From Methanooceanicella nereidis (GTDB lineage Archaea > Halobacteriota > Methanocellia > Methanocellales > Methanocellaceae), in contig NZ_PGCK01000003.1 of assembly GCF_021023085.1 (NCBI RefSeq), positions 1 through 64,000 on the forward strand: DNA of 64,000 bases. The letters run 5' to 3'. Both the position numbers and the translations under genes were made by a program. Under the pieces are notes generated by a model. The model had not been told where the DNA came from and did not search any database. It worked only from the letters and a program-made list of their open reading frames with translations. This document shows, piece after piece, positions 43,601 through 52,674 of this stretch (position 1 is the first letter of the stretch; every line of letters begins with the position of its first letter).

Positions 43601-44968
43601 TTACATCCCCATCTTTCCGGGGTTCATGATGTTTTCCGGGTCTATGGCACGCTTAATGGTCTTCATGACCTCATAGCTTTTCCCGTGCGCCCTGGTCATA
43701 TAGCTTCCCCTGATGACACCGGTGCCGTGCTCGCCCGGCAGCGTGCCTCCAAGCGTCAGGACAATGTCATAAATGTCATCCTTAATTGCGTGGACCTTTT
43801 TCCACTCTTCCTCGTTGCGCTGGTCTATCGCTATGCCAGTATGAAGGTTACCGTCACCTATGTGCCCGTATGTCACAAGCGGCATCCCGTGCTTTTTACC
43901 GATCTCCTGGATCTTCTTGAGCATGAACGGGACGTCCTTTATGGGCACGCCTATATCCTCTGCCTCATACACCCTGACCTTTCCGGGGTTAAGCTTGGTG
44001 ATGGCAACACCTACAAGACGTCTCGCGGACCATAGCTTTTCTTCCTCTTTCTTGTTCTTCGCCACGGTGGTCCTGCCATTGCACTTTTCGCACGCGCTGC
44101 AGACCATTTCGACCTGCCTTGCCACAGACTCTTTATACCCGTCCACTTCGAACAGCAGCATCGCCTCTACGTCCGGAATATCAAGGGTGGGGTCGATCTG
44201 CTTGACCGCGCTGATGGCGCTTCCGTCCATGATCTCCATGGCCGCGGGTATGACGCCGGATGACAGCGTCGCTACCGCAGCTCTGCCTGCGTCCTCGATC
44301 CTGTCAAAATTTGCCATGACGATAGATTTAGTCTCCGGAAGGGGATAGATCTTAAGCCTTGCCTTTGTTATTATTCCCAGCGTGCCTTCGCTTCCGACGA
44401 ACAGTCGCGTCAGATCATATCCTGAAGACGTCTTGGGCGCCTTACAGCCCGTATTGATAATATCGCCATTAGGGAGCACGACCTCAAGGTCAAGGACATA
44501 ATCCTTTACAGTGCCATATTTTACGGAATGCATGCCGCTCCCGCCGTTCGCGATCAGCCCGCCTACGGTGCACATGTCACTGCTGCCGGGGTCGGGAGGG
44601 AAGAAGAAGCCATGCCTGATAAGCTCATTGTTTAAGTCCCTGTGAATGACTCCGGGCTCTATGACCGCCTGGAGATTCTCTATCTCTATCTCAAGTATGC
44701 GGTTCATATTGGCCATATCGAACACGATGCCGCCTTTTACGGGCACCGAGCCGCCCGTCAATCCGCTGGCAGATCCTCTCGGAACTATGGGGACCTTTTT
44801 TCTTGCCGCAAGCTTCACGATCTCGGCTATCTCTTCGGTGTTCTTCGGCCTGACGACGTAATCGGCTTGCCCTCTGATGTACGATGAGTCAAACGAATAG
44901 CAATATAGCTCGGCCGGATCCGCGGTGACCCTATCCCGGCCTACGATACTTTGTAGCTCTTCCAACAT
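43601..44968 (-). CDS. FAD-dependent 2-hydroxyacid dehydrogenase, GlcD type
   Basis: Flavoprotein of 455 aa of the vanillyl alcohol oxidase/GlcD family. The FAD-binding domain includes VPRGSASGLTGGSVPVKGGIVFDM and DPGSSDMCTVGGLIANGGSGMHSVKYG; the C-terminal substrate domain has VTYGHIGDGNLHTGI and GTLPGEHGTG with metal or substrate histidines. D-lactate is the most common substrate with a separate CCG-domain subunit, glycolate is the alternative. It is the first of the lactate-type genes; a TATA-like TATTTATA lies near 45006. Confidence 0.88.
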   Translation of the reverse strand: MLEELQSIVGRDRVTADPAELYCYSFDSSYIRGQADYVVRPKNTEEIAEIVKLAARKKVPIVPRGSASGLTGGSVPVKGGIVFDMANMNRILEIEIENLQAVIEPGVIHRDLNNELIRHGFFFPPDPGSSDMCTVGGLIANGGSGMHSVKYGTVKDYVLDLEVVLPNGDIINTGCKAPKTSSGYDLTRLFVGSEGTLGIITKARLKIYPLPETKSIVMANFDRIEDAGRAAVATLSSGVIPAAMEIMDGSAISAVKQIDPTLDIPDVEAMLLFEVDGYKESVARQVEMVCSACEKCNGRTTVAKNKKEEEKLWSARRLVGVAITKLNPGKVRVYEAEDIGVPIKDVPFMLKKIQEIGKKHGMPLVTYGHIGDGNLHTGIAIDQRNEEEWKKVHAIKDDIYDIVLTLGGTLPGEHGTGVIRGSYMTRAHGKSYEVMKTIKRAIDPENIMNPGKMGM

Positions 44969-45121
44969 ACCCGTTCAGGTAAAAGACTTCCTCATAAGGG
45001 GTATAAATACGTTACTTATGTCGTTCAGTAATTTTTACAAAAAGGAATCTAATGTTCACAGCTTTTTATGCCCCGGGCCAGACATTGTCCCGGGCCGATA
45101 CAGGCGGCGAGGCCTGTTAGA

Positions 45122-45160
45122 ACGGTGATCGTAACGCTATATTTTAATGGCGATCACCGT
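45122..45160. terminator. inverted repeat at the 3' end of a membrane-anchored gene
   Basis: ACGGTGATCG (45122-45131) and CGATCACCGT (45151-45160) are a perfect 10-bp inverted pair with a 19-base AT-rich loop. The inner arm overlaps the stop codon of the leftward gene at 45154. It may end that transcript; a regulatory role before glcD is less likely. Confidence 0.45.
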
Positions 45161-45582
45161 ATGCCGGTATCTATGTTCACGTCTATGACGGTCGTCCTGC
45201 CTTCGACGATCTCGAACGCAGCCGGCAATCCATCCGCCCTGTCTACACCCAGGGGCTTGATATCCAGGACATATGTTCCCGGCTTCAGTGAAGCCTGATA
45301 TGTACCGTAATGCCCTGCCGGCACGATGTCGATCTCGCATATCGCTGTCGTTCCATCCTTATCGTATACGACGAGCTTTCTGCTCAAAAACACGTCGGGG
45401 TTTACAGAGGGGGTGACGCCCGGCCTCTCCACCGGCATTATAGGCCCTATGGTGACATTGCCCGAGACGGTCCCCGTGCCTTCCTCGACGGGCCCGGGGA
45501 AACCTTCGCCCAACAGTATGATCGCGGAGATCACGATGATAATAACGGCCGAAGCGGCCAGTAAAACGATCTTACTTCTCAT
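45154..45582 (-). CDS. membrane-anchored protein with carboxypeptidase-regulatory-like domain
   Basis: A 142-aa protein with an N-terminal helix (VLLAASAVIIIVISAIILL). An outside beta-sandwich follows, with TVSGNVTIGP, YQASLKPGTYVLDIKP and FEIVEGRTTVIDVNI, the pattern of carboxypeptidase regulatory-like/PEGA-type domains. It probably sits on the cell surface as a small adhesion or envelope protein. No partner is obvious; the lactate genes upstream in orientation are separate. Confidence 0.65.
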   Translation of the reverse strand: MRSKIVLLAASAVIIIVISAIILLGEGFPGPVEEGTGTVSGNVTIGPIMPVERPGVTPSVNPDVFLSRKLVVYDKDGTTAICEIDIVPAGHYGTYQASLKPGTYVLDIKPLGVDRADGLPAAFEIVEGRTTVIDVNIDTGIR

Positions 45583-45789
45583 GCCTGTCCATCCTTTGGT
45601 ATCAAGTATAAGATATGAGCTTAAGGATATAATAGATATGTAAAACGATTAATACCAGGCATTTATTCTTTATTGTCCTCATCTTGATTCATGCAAAAAT
45701 ATTCTTTTAAATCTATAGTTATCTTTTTTGCGCAGGTATAGTAACCTTTTTAATCAATAATTTGGATAGAATAGATGGAGATAATATTA

Positions 45790-46803
45790 ATGGTCACAAC
45801 GATAGTTGTAGGCGGATTTTTTGGTGATGAGGGAAAGGGCAAAATAGTGGCCCACATAGCTAACACCGATAATCCGACGATCATTGCCCGCGGCGGCGTG
45901 GGGCCGAACGCAGGACACACTGTTCTTAAGAATGGAGTTAAACACGGGGTCCGTATGGTCCCATCCGGGTTCGTATATGATAACGCCAGACTGCTCATAG
46001 GCGCGGGGGTCCTTGTAGACCCCGTCGTCCTTGACAGGGAAGTATCTATCCTCGGGGTCGGGGACAGGCTCGGCGTCGATTACAGGTGCAGCATTATAGA
46101 GGAAAAGCACATTATCGAGGACAAGGGCACGGAGATGCTCGCAAAGAAGATCGGTACCACAGGCACAGGATGCGGGCCTGCCAATAAAGAGCGTGTCATG
46201 AGGAGCGCGCTCCAGGCGAAGGACTTCCCGTCACTTAAAAAATATCTTACCGATGTCTCTCAGGAGTGCAATGACGCCATATCCCGCGGAGAGAACATTA
46301 TCATCGAAGGCTCTCAAGGCTTTGGTATCTCTTTATACTACGGCACATACCCGTTCGTCACTTCAAAAGACACTTCCGCTTCGCAACTGGCAGCAGATGT
46401 GGGTGTGGGCCCGACAAGGATCGATGAAGTGGTAGTGGTGTTCAAGGCGTTCCCGACAAGGGTCGGGGAAGGCCCGTTCCCGACCGAGATGTCCCCGAAT
46501 GAGGCAAAGGGATACGGTATCGAGGAGTTCGGCACCGTTACGGGCAGGGCGCGCCGCATAGGGTACTGGGACGGAAAAATGGCACGATACTCTGCCATGA
46601 TTAACGGCGCCACTCAGGCGGCGATCACGGGACTGGACCGCATCGATCCCGCATGTAAAGGAGTCACCGATTACGATAATCTGAGCGATAAGGTCAAGCA
46701 ATTCCTGGACCAGGCCGAAAAGGATGCGGGAGTGCCTTTCACGATACTGTCCACCGGGCCTGAAGAGCATGAGATCATTGACCTGCGTAAGATCAAGAAG
46801 TGA
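45790..46803 (+). CDS. purA: adenylosuccinate synthetase, archaeal short form
   Basis: Purine enzyme of about 337 aa, making adenylosuccinate from IMP, aspartate and GTP. The P-loop [11 protein letters not shown] starts at residue 10; [24 protein letters not shown] and [24 protein letters not shown] follow, and [15 protein letters not shown] is near the C-terminus. It lacks the longer insertions of bacterial PurA. ATG 45790 has GGAG ten bases before it and gives the usual MVTTIVVGG start; ATG 45775 is the alternative. Confidence 0.95.
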   Translation: MVTTIVVGGFFGDEGKGKIVAHIANTDNPTIIARGGVGPNAGHTVLKNGVKHGVRMVPSGFVYDNARLLIGAGVLVDPVVLDREVSILGVGDRLGVDYRCSIIEEKHIIEDKGTEMLAKKIGTTGTGCGPANKERVMRSALQAKDFPSLKKYLTDVSQECNDAISRGENIIIEGSQGFGISLYYGTYPFVTSKDTSASQLAADVGVGPTRIDEVVVVFKAFPTRVGEGPFPTEMSPNEAKGYGIEEFGTVTGRARRIGYWDGKMARYSAMINGATQAAITGLDRIDPACKGVTDYDNLSDKVKQFLDQAEKDAGVPFTILSTGPEEHEIIDLRKIKK

Positions 46804-46812
46804 GGAACTCTC

Positions 46813-46992
46813 ATGAAAAAAGACCTTATGGAGATACTGTGCTGCCCTGTTTGCAAGGGCGATCTGGAACTCGAGGTCGTCAGGGAGAACGACGTCGAAG
46901 TTCTTGACGGGGCTCTATACTGTAAGAAATGTAACGAAAGATATCCCATAGAGGATGGGATACCGAACCTGCTTCCGCCGGAGCTAAGATAA
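46813..46992 (+). CDS. Trm112-like zinc-ribbon protein
   Basis: A 59-aa protein starting MKKDLMEILCCPVCKGDLEL, with a second pair of cysteines in ALYCKKCNERYPIEDGIPNLLP. This is the Trm112 family pattern; Trm112 activates several SAM-dependent methyltransferases for tRNA, rRNA and release factor. It begins 9 bp after purA and is followed by a small membrane protein gene, so the three form one operon leading towards pyrG. Confidence 0.85.
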   Translation: MKKDLMEILCCPVCKGDLELEVVRENDVEVLDGALYCKKCNERYPIEDGIPNLLPPELR

Positions 46993-47017
46993 GGCCGGCA
47001 AAAAACGAGGCGTGAGT

Positions 47018-47401
47018 ATGGACCGCATGGAAGAGATAACCGGTTACGACGAGGTAGATGAGTCTACGGTCTTTGACGACGGGTACGTCGGTTTCGGGAA
47101 GAGCGATCGGCCGTCACCGGGCAGGAGGCGGGGAAAGAAGAACCTTTCAGGAACAAAGACCGCTTACAGGAGCAAGCCAGGGCGCTCGCGGGTCGGGCCG
47201 TTCCGGTTTGACGTAAGGGGCCTTATGAGGAGCGTGAATTCCATGCTGGGAGTGGCCATACTCGGCGTCATCGCCTGTGCCGCCATATTATTCGTCACGT
47301 TCGGGCAGGGACTTCTACCTTATTTTTATGGTTCGCTCATCGCTTCGATAGTCGTCATTTTTGTGATGTCTTACATGGCTGCGGCATTGTTTGGCCGTTA
47401 A
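47018..47401 (+). CDS. small membrane protein with charged N-terminus
   Basis: A protein of 127 aa. The first ~70 residues are acidic then strongly basic (PGRRRGKKNLSGTKTAYRSKPGRSR), with two C-terminal helices (LGVAILGVIACAAILFVTFG and YGSLIASIVVIFVMSYMAAAL). ATG 47018 is preferred to GTG 47012. It follows the Trm112-like gene by 25 bp. No family recognised; probably a membrane anchor or envelope protein. Confidence 0.65.
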   Translation: MDRMEEITGYDEVDESTVFDDGYVGFGKSDRPSPGRRRGKKNLSGTKTAYRSKPGRSRVGPFRFDVRGLMRSVNSMLGVAILGVIACAAILFVTFGQGLLPYFYGSLIASIVVIFVMSYMAAALFGR

Positions 47402-47694
47402 GGGACTGATCAAAAATTAGCGACATTTTTTTATCTAAAATTTTTGCAATCCCGCACCCGTCTCGAAAAAAATTTTCATTCCTTCTCCCTGAAATCATTA
47501 TGTAAATGTAAAATAGGCGCGTATATATATTCCAGGGTGCAATGCCTTGTTATACGGGCCGGCTCTTCCGCCGCACTGCATTAGTATATTGCTGTTTTCT
47601 TTTCGTGGATCTAATTCTTGCATGCCCCGATAAGTTTATCATTAAGTATAAGACTTAAGTGAACAATCACTTTTAAGAACCGGGGTGAATCTGA

Positions 47695-49272
47695 GTGAAA
47701 TATGTAGTAGTGACCGGAGGTGTGATGAGCGGCCTTGGAAAAGGCATCACAGCAGCATCGACAGGCAGGATATTGAAGAACAAGGGCTATAACGTGACAG
47801 CGATAAAGATAGACCCTTACATTAACATAGACGCGGGCACAATGAGCCCATTCCAGCACGGGGAAGTCTATGTCCTGAAGGATGGCGGTGAAGCGGATAT
47901 CGATCTCGGGCACTATGAAAGGTTCATGGACATCAATCTCACTTCGGACCATAACATCACCACAGGCAAGATATACAAGACCGTCATCGAGAAAGAGCGC
48001 AGAGGCGACTATCTCGGCAAGACGGTGCAGATCATCCCTCACGTCACAAATGAGATAAAAGAGAGGATAAGGCGCATCGCGCGCGAGAGCGGCGCCGACA
48101 TATGCCTTGTCGAGGTCGGCGGCACTGTAGGCGACATAGAGAGCATGCCTTTCCTTGAGGCCGTAAGGCAGATGAACGCGGAAGAAAAGGAAGAGGATTT
48201 CACTCTTATCCATGTGACTCTCGTGCCCATCGACACGATGGACGAGCAAAAGACCAAGCCGACGCAGCACTCAGTAAAGGAGCTCCGCGAGCTTGGTATC
48301 CAGCCGGATATAATTGTCGGAAGGTGCAAGAAGCCTCTGCAAAAGTCCACAAAATCAAAGATATCACTGTTCTGCGATGTCCCGGAAGCGGCAGTCATCA
48401 GCGCCCACGATTCGGAAGACATCTATAAGGTCCCCATACAGCTTGAGCAGGAGGGCATGGCCGACTACCTGATGAAGCGCATGGGACTGGCCCCGCGCGA
48501 AGATTCGCAGTCATGGAACGCGATGGTCCAGAAGATGGACGACGCTGACCGAAACATTACCGTAGCTATCGTAAGCAAGTATGGTATAGAGGACGTATAT
48601 CTTAGCGTTAAGGAAGCGTTAAAGCATGCCGGCATCGCCACGGGCTGCACTGTAAAGGTACAGTGGGTAGAGTCCGAAGACCTGGAGAAGACAGAAGACC
48701 TGTCACCGTTCTTCAAGGGCGTCGACGGCATCCTGGTCCCGGGAGGCTTCGGGGTAAGGGGCATTGAAGGTAACATCAAGGCTATCAGGTACGCCCGTGA
48801 AAACAACCTGCCATACCTGGGCCTTTGCCTTGGCTTCCAGCTTGCGGTGATAGAGTTCACCAGGAACGTGTTAGGGTACGCGAACGCCACCAGCAGCGAA
48901 TTTTCGGCACAGGGCACTCATGTCATAGACCTGCTTCCGGAGCAAAAGGATGTCACTCACATGGGCGGCACGATGAGGCTCGGAGAGCACCCGGCATGGG
49001 TAAAGGAAAACACGCTGGCTCACAAGCTTTACGGCGTGACCAAGATATGCGAGAGGCACAGGCACCGCTATGAGGTTAACCCGGACATGATCGACGAGAT
49101 CGAGGCGCACGGGTTGGTATTCTCCTCTAAGAACGATAACCGTATGGAGATCGCCGAGCTTCCTGCTCATAAATTCTTCATGGCGACACAGTTCCATCCG
49201 GAGTTCAAGTCGAGGCCGGAAAGGCCTTCGCCGCCGTTCTTAGGGTTCGTCAAGGCGATGCTGCAAAAATAA
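47695..49272 (+). CDS. pyrG: CTP synthase
   Basis: Pyrimidine enzyme of 525 aa converting UTP to CTP with glutamine. The synthetase domain begins [21 protein letters not shown] and includes [24 protein letters not shown] and [11 protein letters not shown]. The glutaminase domain has the nucleophile in [13 protein letters not shown] and the His-Glu pair in [11 protein letters not shown]. It starts with GTG at 47695, with GGGGTGA upstream. A separate promoter is likely, as TATA-like elements lie in the 290-bp gap after the previous operon. Downstream is the expanded repeat element. Confidence 0.97.
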   Translation: MKYVVVTGGVMSGLGKGITAASTGRILKNKGYNVTAIKIDPYINIDAGTMSPFQHGEVYVLKDGGEADIDLGHYERFMDINLTSDHNITTGKIYKTVIEKERRGDYLGKTVQIIPHVTNEIKERIRRIARESGADICLVEVGGTVGDIESMPFLEAVRQMNAEEKEEDFTLIHVTLVPIDTMDEQKTKPTQHSVKELRELGIQPDIIVGRCKKPLQKSTKSKISLFCDVPEAAVISAHDSEDIYKVPIQLEQEGMADYLMKRMGLAPREDSQSWNAMVQKMDDADRNITVAIVSKYGIEDVYLSVKEALKHAGIATGCTVKVQWVESEDLEKTEDLSPFFKGVDGILVPGGFGVRGIEGNIKAIRYARENNLPYLGLCLGFQLAVIEFTRNVLGYANATSSEFSAQGTHVIDLLPEQKDVTHMGGTMRLGEHPAWVKENTLAHKLYGVTKICERHRHRYEVNPDMIDEIEAHGLVFSSKNDNRMEIAELPAHKFFMATQFHPEFKSRPERPSPPFLGFVKAMLQK

Positions 49273-49380
49273 GGCTATTGAAAATGGCCGGGGCGAAAAG
49301 CCCTTATGATTTTTTATACGGCTCTGTGCCGTATAATTTTAGTATATTTTTCATTAACAGATCAAAATATTTCTTTTTCA

Positions 49381-49592
49381 CCACAAAGTACACAAGGGCA
49401 ACCAGGGTACACGGTTTTTCACCACAAAGTACACAAGGGCAACCAGGGTACACGGTTTTTCACCACAAAGTACACAAGGGCAACCAGGGTACACGGTTTT
49501 TCACCACAAAGTACACAAGGGCAACCAGGGTACACGGTTTTTCACCACAAAGTACACAAGGGTTACTAAGTAACACAAATTTTTTTTTGAAT
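49381..49592 (+). repeat. tandem repeat array, left half of CACGAAG-type element locus 2
   Basis: Five direct copies of a 41-bp unit start at 49381, 49422, 49463, 49504 and 49545. Each begins CCACAAAGTACACAAGGGC and continues with CAACCAGGG, TACACGG and TTTTTCA. The fifth degenerates into ACACAAATTTTTTTTT. The copies are essentially identical, so the expansion is recent or maintained. It opens 108 bp after pyrG. Open frames read through it are an artefact of the period. Confidence 0.92.
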
Positions 49593-49812
49593 ATGCTATT
49601 CTTTTAAGATACCTTCGCAATTTTTATCAAGTGTTGTCCCGATTTTGCTGTAATTTGAGAATCTATGCATGTGCTATGAGGCTGTCATATAAGATTTACA
49701 TAAAAATATGGATACTACCTTTTATCAGATATTCATATGTTGGGACTTTTGAAAATTTTATGAATTTAAAATCCAAAAATCACTATGCACAATCACTTAT
49801 AAAAAATCCTTC
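49593..49812. other. AT-rich centre of repeat element locus 2
   Basis: About 220 AT-rich bases separate the two convergent arrays. The beginning GAATATGCTATTC is itself a near palindrome and resembles the centres of the other two elements (AGTATATGATAATC; AGAATATCCATT). No gene with a ribosome site is recognised. An ORF that runs from here into the right-hand array is judged spurious. Confidence 0.5.
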
Positions 49813-50172
49813 GTGCTCCTTGTTTGCCTTTGTGTCCTTTGTGGTTGAGCTTGTGTTCCTTGTTTGCCTTTGTGTCCTTTGTGGTTGAGCTTGTGTTCCT
49901 TGTTTGCCTTTGTGTCCTTTGTGGTTGAGCTTGTGTTCCTTGTTTGCCTTTGTGTCCTTTGTGGTTGAGCTTGTGTTCCTTGTTTGCCTTTGTGTCCTTT
50001 GTGGTTGAGCTTGTGTTCCTTGTTTGCCTTTGTGTCCTTTGTGGTTGAGCTTGTGTTCCTTGTTTGCCTTTGTGTCCTTTGTGGTTGAGCTTGTGTTCCT
50101 TGTTTGCCTTTGTGTCCTTTGTGGTTGAGCTTGTGTTCCTTATTTGCCTTTGCGTCCTTTGTGGTGAAAAAC
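49813..50172 (-). repeat. tandem repeat array, right half of CACGAAG-type element locus 2
   Basis: Nine direct copies of a 40-bp unit start at 49813 and recur every 40 bp to 50133. Each reads TGTTCCTTGTTTGCCTTTG then TGTCCTTTGTGGTTGAGC on the + strand. In reverse complement (CCACAAAGGACACAAAGG) it is the mate of the left array, so the two halves face each other. The first and last copies diverge. The whole 1-kb gap between pyrG and the TerB-like gene is this element. Confidence 0.92.
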
Positions 50173-50287
50173 CGTGGACCTTAGTAACCTTTTCTGGTCT
50201 TTGTGGTGGAGAGAACTATAGAATATTCTTCCGGGATTTTAATCTCTAAAGAAAAAAGTACCGGATCTTATCCGGCTATTAACTCTT

Positions 50288-50728
50288 TCATCCTCTGTTC
50301 TTGATGACCATGACCTCTGCTATCTTGAGCGCGAGGTCGTCAGGGACGCCTAATACTTTTTGAAGCTCGTCAAGGAACTTTTTCTCCTCGTCCTCGACGA
50401 CGCCGTCCGCAAGGATGAGGTCTGCCGCTACTGCGAAAGCCGACTCACGAAGCTCCTGGTTCAGGGTCTCTTTCGCCGCGATCATGATAGCCCCGGGGCC
50501 CTGCTTTTTAAGAGTATTGGCGGCCTTCTCTAACAAGTTCTTCATCTGAGGCTCATTGTATCCCCTGTACATCTTCATGCGGGACAGAGCCGATATGACG
50601 CCTACTCCCTCTTCCTGGGATATGGAACCATCGGATGCCACAGCCGCTAATACGACACCGGTGAATGCCTCCGGCGCGGTCAGTTTGGCCGGCTGGTTAC
50701 CGCCAAACACCTTGTCGAATAATCCCAT
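50288..50728 (-). CDS. TerB-like tellurite resistance family protein
   Basis: All-helical cytoplasmic protein of 146 aa. Family traits are VVLAAVASDGSISQEEGVGVISAL near residue 25 and the second repeat ADLILADGVVEDEEKKFLDELQKVLGV near residue 105. In these, acidic residues in each DG-x-x-x-x-E motif bind metal in TerB domains. Tellurite resistance is not implied; such proteins occur in membrane-stress and signalling contexts. No other ter gene is nearby. Confidence 0.75.
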   Translation of the reverse strand: MGLFDKVFGGNQPAKLTAPEAFTGVVLAAVASDGSISQEEGVGVISALSRMKMYRGYNEPQMKNLLEKAANTLKKQGPGAIMIAAKETLNQELRESAFAVAADLILADGVVEDEEKKFLDELQKVLGVPDDLALKIAEVMVIKNRG

Positions 50729-50880
50729 GTTATTCCTCCATTTTTAGAAGAAGCCATCGTTATTGCGATAGCTTTTATATGGCCCGTATCCGGCATGAAC
50801 ACATGCCGCCCGGGCGAGCAGGGATAAAGCAATTGTTTCATTTAATACTTGTCGGTATTTTTTCATCGATACGGTAAAAC

Positions 50881-50926
50881 TTCATAGGGTTTCATAAAAA
50901 TTCATAACAAAATAGTAAATTATAAA
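50881..50926 (+). promoter_or_regulatory. three TTCATA direct repeats upstream of the nrpR TATA box
   Basis: TTCATA occurs at 50881, 50891 and 50901, exactly 10 bp apart, so all three face the same side of the helix. A TATA-like AAATTATAAA follows at 50917-50926, about 45 bp before the nrpR start codon. The site is in an activator-like position. The binding protein is unknown; it does not look like the published NrpR operators. Confidence 0.45.
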
Positions 50927-50967
50927 GCGACATAAAGTAATCTTAGTCCTTAAAAAGGAGATATCAG

Positions 50968-51948
50968 ATGCCCGACCCGGATACACAGCGTAAGTTGATC
51001 GAGATATTAAGGATACTGAGCGAGTCGACAGAAGAGATGGGAGCCCGCAAGATCGCTGAAGAGCTTAACAGGCGCGGGTATAACCTGGGTGAAAGGGCTA
51101 CAAGATACCATCTCAGGATGCTCGACGAGAGGGGATTTACTAAGAAGCACGGGTATCTCGGCAGAGTATTGACCAAGATGGGCGAGGAAGAGCTGAAGCA
51201 TGCGCTCGTCACCGACCGCATGGGCTTCATATCGACGCGCATCGAGGACTTCGAGATCCGGACGACGTTTGACCCCGTCACTAATAGCGGGGACGTGGTC
51301 GTTAACATTTGCTACGTAAGCAAAAATGATTTTGATAAGGCGTTCGGCCTGATGAAGAGGGTAGTGGAATCTGGATATGCCATAAGCCCCAAGATACGTG
51401 TCGCGGACGAAGGCGAGGAGATACTGGAAAATGACGTGCCCGAGGGGCAGGTCGCCTTTGCCAGCGTTTGCAGCATCACCATAGACGGCGTGCTGATAAA
51501 GAACGGCATACCCGTCAACCTGAAATACGGTGGCATAATCAAGATCACCGATGGCGTCATACAGCGCTTCACGGATGTCATAGATTATAGCGGGACATCC
51601 ATCAACCCGATGAGCGTTTTCACGAGCCGTAAAATGACCTCGATCATTAACGTCCTTGATAAGGGCTCCGGCTACATGCTCGCGAACATCAGGGAGATAC
51701 CGATGACAGCCAGGGATTCTGCCCTAAAGCTGCTCGATGATCTCCATGCGGCAGATATTAACGGTATCTTTTCGGGATGCGAAAGTGTCAGGCCATTGCT
51801 AGGAGTGCCTATCGAACTAGGTAAGTGCGGCATAGCCAGCTATTCGGGAATAAACCCGTTCGCCGCGTTCGGGGAGGCAGGCATCAAGACAAGGATCTTA
51901 CCGCTCGCAGCGGTCATGAACGTCAGGGAACTAAAGAAGATGGAGTAG
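50968..51948 (+). CDS. nrpR: nitrogen regulator NrpR (HTH + DUF128)
   Basis: Regulator of 326 aa: an N-terminal winged helix (IEILRILSESTEEMGARKIAEELNRRGYNLGERATRYHLRML) and one DUF128/NRD domain from about residue 85 to the end. NrpR represses nitrogen-fixation and ammonium-assimilation genes in methanogens and lets go when 2-oxoglutarate rises. Having the HTH with a single NRD corresponds to the NrpRI form, whose NRD-only partner is not seen here. It has AAGGAGAT as ribosome site and is followed within 5 bp by the DUF2124 gene. Confidence 0.88.
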   Translation: MPDPDTQRKLIEILRILSESTEEMGARKIAEELNRRGYNLGERATRYHLRMLDERGFTKKHGYLGRVLTKMGEEELKHALVTDRMGFISTRIEDFEIRTTFDPVTNSGDVVVNICYVSKNDFDKAFGLMKRVVESGYAISPKIRVADEGEEILENDVPEGQVAFASVCSITIDGVLIKNGIPVNLKYGGIIKITDGVIQRFTDVIDYSGTSINPMSVFTSRKMTSIINVLDKGSGYMLANIREIPMTARDSALKLLDDLHAADINGIFSGCESVRPLLGVPIELGKCGIASYSGINPFAAFGEAGIKTRILPLAAVMNVRELKKME

Positions 51949-51953
51949 GTATA

Positions 51954-52469
51954 ATGGATAGCACACAAGAAAATCCACAAATTTTGGAAACATCGCACGG
52001 CCTTTCGGGAATGTTGAGGATGTTCAAGGCTACGATGACATCCCAGGGAATGAATCCCGGCGACAAGATAGTCTTTGTAGGAAGTGCGGGCACATGCGTG
52101 CCTTTTATTGAGCTTTTCGCTTACACTATAAGGGATTCAAAGGCAGAGATGGTACTTGTGCCTGACGGTGTCCTGGATGACTCCCGGGCTATCTGGTGGA
52201 TCCCGGAGATAGGGATGCAGATAGGGGGCGCTGTCGACCCTGCAAATGCCGATTTCGTGATACTGCTCGGCGGGCTTTCGATGCCGCAGAGCAAGATAGG
52301 TGCCGAAGGCACGAACGATGTCGTTAAAAAGATCTTGAAGCCGGGCGGAAAGGTATTCGGTATTTGCTTCATGGACATGTTCGCAAAAGCAGGATGGTAC
52401 GGCAAAGTGCCGTTCGACCTGGTCATGGACGCGACGATTGATCCTATCAGGCTTCAAAAATTAAACTGA
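51954..52469 (+). CDS. DUF2124 family protein
   Basis: Protein of about 171 aa with a Rossmann-like core: KIVFVGSAGTCVPFIELFAYTIRD, MVLVPDGVLDDSRAIWWIPEIGMQIGG, FVILLGGLSMPQSKIG and KVFGICFMDMFAKAGWYGKVPFDL. The family is confined mainly to methanogens and has no established role. ATG 51954 is chosen: it follows the nrpR stop with 5 bases between and the upstream frame overlaps nrpR. The link with a nitrogen regulator is suggestive. Confidence 0.82.
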   Translation: MDSTQENPQILETSHGLSGMLRMFKATMTSQGMNPGDKIVFVGSAGTCVPFIELFAYTIRDSKAEMVLVPDGVLDDSRAIWWIPEIGMQIGGAVDPANADFVILLGGLSMPQSKIGAEGTNDVVKKILKPGGKVFGICFMDMFAKAGWYGKVPFDLVMDATIDPIRLQKLN

Positions 52470-52674
52470 CCATTTTATTCAATTTCTTTTTCATTTTGAT
52501 TTTTTTTCAGATTTGCTTTACTGGAAAAAATAGTGTATTCCGCAGTATACGTTGCCGTTTATGGATATATTACGACATTGTATCTTAAATCTATGATTTA
52601 TTCAAATTTAGCCGGGAACTATTTTTAGATTATGATTAATATATATGATTATAATATCATATACGGTGGTTATT

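Noticed and set aside
45072-45120. GC-rich repeats (CCCGGGCC twice) after the membrane-anchored gene as a riboswitch or tRNA
   Set aside because: No T-loop, anticodon arm or known riboswitch core could be matched.
47518-47660. TATA-like element and GC-rich segment before pyrG as a possible small RNA
   Set aside because: A convincing stable fold or conserved motif is not visible; it may simply be the pyrG leader.
49278-49607. Open frames reading through the left tandem array (FTTKYTRATRVHGF-like repeats)
   Set aside because: The unit length leaves several frames open at once, there is no ribosome site, and the translation is only the repeat itself. Spurious.
49381-50172. Possible CRISPR array
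   Set aside because: Units are contiguous with no unique spacers, have the wrong period structure, are inverted between halves, and no cas genes are present.
49631-50249. Open frames reading through the right tandem array (LCSLFAFVSFVVE-like)
   Set aside because: Same artefact of the repeat period; no promoter or ribosome site.
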